Source: Cycas panzhihuaensis
Lineage: Eukaryota > Cycadophyta
Length of the DNA: 64,000 nucleotides
Direction: 5' to 3'
Assembly: GCA_023213395.1 (NCBI GenBank)
Contig: CM041465.1
Coordinates: 744,001-808,000 of the forward strand
Part shown: positions 59,246-64,000 of the stretch, piece by piece
Numbering within the stretch: the first letter of the stretch is position 1
Layout: every line of letters starts with the position of its first letter
Program-made: the position numbers and the translations under genes
The notes under the pieces: model-generated
Told to the model about the DNA's origin: nothing
The model's input: only the letters and a program-made list of their open reading frames with translations
Databases searched by the model: none

Positions 59246-61414
59246 TCGCTGTTTACCCGCACTTGGTTGAATTTCTTCACTTTGACATTCAGAGCACTCG
59301 GCAGAAATCACATTGCGTCAGCATCCGCTAGGACCATCGCAATGCTTTATTTTAATTAAACAGTCAGATTGCCCTTGTCTGTACCAGTTTTGAGTCGATT
59401 GTTTGTTGCCTAGGGAAAGCCCCCACAAAGGTACATTTTGCACCCGTCACCTGATCGACACGCACCGGCCTGCCCTCACTGCGATAGTAGCTTAGGCAGA
59501 CCACCGAGAGCCCATGAGCTTGAGGCACGGACCCCTTGGCCCAACCCTCAAAGCTAATCCTTTTTCCAAGTTTACAAATCTATTTTACTGACTTCCCTTA
59601 CCTACATTGTTCTATTGACTGCAGGTCGCCACCTTGGAGACCTGATGTGGATATGAGTACGACCGGGCACAAATGGTACTTAGTACTCTAGATTTTCAAG
59701 AGCTGCTAGAGGTACACCAGACACCACAGGATGTACGGTGCTCTTCCAGTTGCTGGACCCTATCTCTGGATGAACTGATTTCAGGATGGGTAGGCTGTTA
59801 AAAAGAAAAGATAACTCTTCCTGGGGCCCTCGCCGACTTCTCCAAATTTCCTAATGTCACCGTTCGCCGCCACGTCCTGGTTCGAGAATATTAACTCGAT
59901 TCCCTTTCGATGTACACACAAAGTGCACCCTTCACACAAGGCTTCCCCATCTGTTAGGATCGACTAACCCATGTCCAAGTGTTGTTCACATAGAACCTTT
60001 CCTCACTTCAGTCTTCAAAGTTCTCATTTGAATATTTGCTACTACCACCAAGATCTGCACCGGGGCCGCTTTGCCTGCACTGCACCCAAGGTTTCTCAAT
60101 GACCCCTGCGCCCTCCTACTCATCGAGGCTAAGAACTTGCCCCAATGACTGAGTATAGGTCCCACGCTTTGACGCCATCCATTCTCGAGGCTAGTTAATT
60201 CAGTAGGTAAGTTGTTACATACTCCTTAGCAGATTTTGACTTCCATGACCACTGTCCTGCTGTCTTAATCAACCAACACCCTTTGTGGGATCTAGGTTAG
60301 CACGCATTCTAGCACCGTAACTCGAGTTTCGATTCATCCCACATTGCCAGTTCTACTTAGCAAAAATGGCCCACTTAGAGCTCCAGATTCTGCTATGTGG
60401 CTCAACAGAGCAGTCACACCGTCTTACCTATTTAAAGTTTGAGAATAGGTCAAGGGCATTATGCCCCCGATGCCTCTAATCATTTGCTTTACCCGATAAA
60501 ATTTGCACCCGAGCTCCAGCTATCCTGAGGGAAAGTTCAGAGGAAACCATCTACTAGACGGTTCAATTAGCCTTTCGCCCCTATACCCAAGTCAGACGAA
60601 CGATTTGCATGTCAGTATTGCTACGAGCCTCCACCAGAGTTTCCTCTGGCTTCACCCTACTTAGGCATAGTTCACCATCTTCGTGTCCCAATAGGTATGC
60701 TCACACTCGAACCCTTCAGAGAAGATCAGGGTCGGTTAGTGGTGCATGCCCTGAGGGGCATCTTGCCAATCAGCTTCCTTGCACTTAACGGGTTTCCAAA
60801 CTCACGGACTCGCATACATGTGAGACTCCTTGGTCTGTGTTTCAAGACGGGCCAGATGGAAAGCTCGCAGACCAATGCCACAAGCATGCAGGTTCCCGAG
60901 GGCCACCGCAAAGGCGTGTACTTCTCTCAGTGACCGTCGCAATGATGAAACTCTGCGTAGTCTCCCACATGCATTTTTATCACCATGACAGCCAGTGATG
61001 GTCCACACCCTGAGTCGAGTGGCAAACTGGGGATCACCGTTTAGCATTTGACTGGAGCGCATCACCAACCTCCATCCACTTCCCTCCTAGCAATTTCAAG
61101 CACTCTTTAACTCTCTTTTTAAAGTCCTTTTCATCTTTCCCTTGCGGTACTTGTTTACTATCAGTCCCTCACTCATATTTAGCCTTGCACAGAATTTACC
61201 ACCCGATTAGGGCTGCATTCCCAAACAACTCGACTTGCAGACAACGCCTCGTGATGCAATAGGGTCCGAACCTGATGGGGCTCTCACCCTCTTGGGCGTC
61301 CCCTTCTAAGGGACTTGGGCCGGCCCATTGCTAAAGACGCCTGTGCTACAATTCATATGGCACTGCTGCCCAATTTTCATGCTGGACTCTTCCCGGTTCG
61401 CTCACCATTACTAG

Positions 61415-61447
<33 letters not shown>

Positions 61448-61494
61448 GTGATATGCTTAAACTCAGTGGGTGATCTCGCCTGACCTAGGGTCAC
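58092..61494 (-). pseudogene. 28S (26S) rRNA pseudogene of unit 2, full length
   Basis: About 3.4 kb, the normal plant length. The minus strand runs from the 5' end (complement of TGATATGCTTAAACTCAG at about 61450) to the 3' end (complement of CACTCTGCCACTTACAATAC near 58151). The sarcin-ricin loop complement GGTTCCTCTCGTACT is intact at 58458-58472. Elsewhere there are many C/T and G/A changes and some block replacements compared with conserved plant 28S. It is not interrupted by an LTR element and provides the empty site for element 1 at about 60300 ('aggttagcacgcattctag'). Confidence 0.92.
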
Positions 61495-61735
61495 ATGACG
61501 TAGACGGGAGAAACTCCAGCCAAAGCCTTGGCCTCCCCAGTGCTCAAGTCGAGGGGCTTTCAGATGCTATGCACTTACTTGGCAGGTATCGATCGGCCAA
61601 GCTGAGCAAACCACTGCTCGTCGATGCCTAACAACAGGAATGCAATCTGCTTAAGCCGATAGTTCCATAAGGGACATGGATAGCCAGCTCCCCTCCACTG
61701 CCTGCACATAAGCAATGGGGCAATTTGATTGTGTG
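61495..61735 (-). other. ITS2 of unit 2
   Basis: About 241 bp between 28S and 5.8S, collinear with unit 1 ITS2. The exact ITS reverse-primer word, TCCTCCGCTTAGTGATATGC at 61437-61456 with one base changed from standard, lies just inside 28S. Confidence 0.82.
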
Positions 61736-61892
61736 TGACACCCAGCGCATACATGCCTCATTCAAGCCTCCTGCATAACTTGCATTCAAAGACTAGATGA
61801 CTTATGGGATTCTGTAATTCACATTAAGTATCACATTTCACTACATTCTTCATCGTGGTGAGGGCTAAGATATCCATTGCTGAGAGTCATGC
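61736..61892 (-). pseudogene. 5.8S rRNA pseudogene of unit 2
   Basis: Same structure as in unit 1. The plant 14-base motif at 61807-61820 reads GAATTACAGAATCC, one transition from consensus and at a different base from unit 1, so the two copies decayed independently. Confidence 0.88.
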
Positions 61893-62568
61893 ATTTCCAT
61901 AAATACATTGCACGGGCCCCTGCAGAACACTGGATCGAGGGTCCGTGCAGCAACTCGAGTCCTTGGTGTGCCGGGCACCCTGTGCTTTTTGTTTGTTGGC
62001 CCACCCCGCTCCAACGATGCCCACTGCGCAACGAGACAACCTTGCCCCTTCGCCGAGAGGATGCAGCCTATACATCAACTCGGAGTCATGGGGCAAGGGG
62101 CAAGAGTCATACGAAACCATTGTAGGGATAAGACAGCACGAGAGAAGGGCCTGGTTACCTAACACAATCAAACAGTCCATGCCACGCTTCCAGTTCCCTA
62201 AGCCCACTACTGATAGGGGCCCCCTGCAAGCGATAGAGGGGCACCTGACCCTCTCGACAAACCTAATGGGATATATGCTATAACAAATGCAGCCCACCAT
62301 CCCGCCTATGGCTCCTGGGCTACGAACTATATATCCTCGAGCGCGGCAGAAGTGAGACAGGCGACGGGCATAGTCTGACATCCAAACATCCCTCTTCGCG
62401 AGAGAATGACAAGGTCATTCCAACCCCCTCCCGAACCTGGACTGCACGTAGTTGAGTAGAGCCATCTAGAGAAATGATGAGGAACATGACGTCTTCCAGG
62501 GGCCTGAAACCCGTCACGTCCCCACCTAAAAGTTCGCTCATTATCTATGGTATCCAGAGACCAGTGCC
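61893..62568 (-). other. ITS1 of unit 2
   Basis: About 676 bp, collinear with the 656-bp ITS1 of unit 1 (shared 'ccctcttcgcgagagaatga' at 62390-62409). The 164-codon minus-strand ORF at 61887-62381 spans ITS1 and has no domain; it is a chance reading. Confidence 0.82.
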
Positions 62569-62812
62569 AATGATCCTTTTATAGGTTCAACTACAGAAAC
62601 CTTGTTATGACTTCTCCTTCCTCTAAATAATAAGGTTCAATGAACTTCTCGTGATGCTCAAGAATAACAAACCACCATCGTCGTTGTGATCTAAACACTT
62701 CATCGGAGCACTCAATCGATAGGAGCGATGGACGGTGTGTATAAAGGGCAGGGACATAGTCAATGCATGTTGATGACTCACGCTTACTAGGAATTCCTCG
62801 TTGAAGGTCAAT

Positions 62813-62848
<36 letters not shown>

Positions 62849-63390
62849 CATAGATTACCCAAACCTCTTAGCCAAGGTTATAGACTCATTGAATACATCA
62901 ATGCAACAACAAGGCATCTAAAACATCTAAGGGCATCACAGACCTATTATTACCTCAAACTTCCATGGCCTAAATGGCCATAGTCCCTCTAAGAAGCTGA
63001 ACACAAAGGAAACCCTCTATGTAGCTAGTTAGCAAGCTGAGGTCTCATTCGTTAATGGAATTAACCAGATAAATTGCTCTACCAACTAAGAACGGCCATG
63101 CACCACCACCCATAGAATCAAGAAAGAGCTCTTAATCTGTCAATCCTTACTATGTTTGGACCTGATAAGTTTCCCCATGTTGAGTTCTTAATCTGTTCAC
63201 TCTTGGTGGTGCCCGTCCATCAATTCCTTTAAGTTTCAAATTTCACCATACTCCTCTCGGAACCTAAAAACTTTGATTTCTCATAAGGTGCCGGTGGAGT
63301 CCTTAAAGTAACATCCACTGATCCCTAGTTGACATCATTTATGGTTGAGACTAGGACAGTATCTGATCGTCTTTGAGCCCCTAACTTTCA

Positions 63391-63427
<37 letters not shown>

Positions 63428-64000
63428 ATAGTGGTTCATCTTTCATAAATCCAAGAATTTCACCTTTGACAATGAAATACGAATGCCCCCGATCGTCCCT
63501 ATTAATCATTACTCTGGTCCCGAAGGCCAATGTAATAGGACCAAAATCCTATCGTGTTATTCCATACTAATGTATTTAGAGCATATGCTTACCTTAAGCA
63601 CTCTAATTTTTTCAAAGTAACGATGCTAAAGCCGCAACCCAGGCAACTAAGTCCAGGAACATGCTGCCGGTAAAGAGGATGAAACGATTGATGCACACCG
63701 AAAGGCAGACTGATCGAGCAGTCCCAAGATCCAACAATGAGCTTTTTAACTGCAATAGCTTAAATATACACTATTGGAGCTAGAATTACCGTGGCAGCTG
63801 GCACCAAACTTGCCCTCTAATGGATCCTCGTTAAGGGATTTGAATTGTACTCATTCCAATTACCAGACTCGATGAGCCCAATATTGTTATTTATTGTCAC
63901 TACCTCCCCGTGTCAGGATTAGGTAATTTGTGTGCCTGCTACCTTCCTTGGATGTGGTAGTCATTTCAGGCTCCCTCCGAATCGAACCCCACTCCGTCAC
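62569..64000 (-). pseudogene. 18S rRNA pseudogene of unit 2, cut by window end
   Basis: The 3' 1.43 kb of 18S; the 5' part (roughly 400 nt) lies beyond 64000. The 3' end region is more decayed than in unit 1 (AGGATCATT kept, but the preceding conserved stretch has several G-to-A changes). The 530-loop motif complement near 63790 reads 'attaccgtggcagctggcac', with two changes from the universal sequence. A local scrambling occurs near 63183-63260 compared with unit 1. Confidence 0.92.

Noticed and set aside
61887-62381. Minus-strand ORF of 164 codons
   Set aside because: It spans ITS1 of the rDNA and ends at 5.8S; no domain. Chance frame.

Overview
The window is repeat-rich nuclear DNA of a seed plant, with no intact protein-coding gene. 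It holds parts of two tandem, collinear and decayed 35S ribosomal DNA units on the minus strand, invaded by Ty3/gypsy LTR retrotransposons on the plus strand. Plant origin is shown by the 18S, 5.8S and 28S matches and by the near-intact plant 5.8S motif. ITS1 is about 660-675 bp against about 240 bp for ITS2. That is long for a flowering plant and fits a gymnosperm better; this is an inference.

Unit 1, left to right: a 260/210-bp satellite (about 275-3110), a roughly 400-bp satellite with a 1.12-kb higher-order period (3341-9450), a 51-bp array (9451-9832) and a short spacer. At about 10,024 an abrupt junction enters the middle of 28S; the 3' half of 28S and the adjoining spacer are missing. 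The 28S remnant is split by LTR element 1 (10466-20402, target duplication GCATG). Then come the 28S 5' end, ITS2, 5.8S, ITS1, 18S (to 24428), the ETS and a 320-bp repeat array (25385-27790).

Unit 2 repeats the order: 260/210-bp satellite, 400-bp satellite, 51-bp array and spacer, then LTR element 2 (34094-53660), degenerate spacer repeats, an AT-rich island, a 60/90-bp array, a full-length but mutated 28S (58092-61494), ITS2, 5.8S, ITS1 and most of 18S, cut by the window end. Comparing the 18S 3' ends of the two units, minus element 2, gives an ancestral unit of about 20.4 kb with a spacer of about 14 kb.

The retrotransposons are one related family with 2.5-2.7-kb LTRs. Element 2 has gag, protease, RT, RNase H and integrase remnants, then an antisense plant-mobile-domain-like ORF and a second, archaeal-type RNase H before the 3' LTR. 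This architecture fits the Tat lineage. A solo LTR of the same family (41819-44526) sits between its RT and RNase H. Element 1 kept gag and protease but lost RT to integrase and both accessory modules. All coding segments carry stops or frameshifts. Palindromes recur in the LTRs and beside the antisense ORF.
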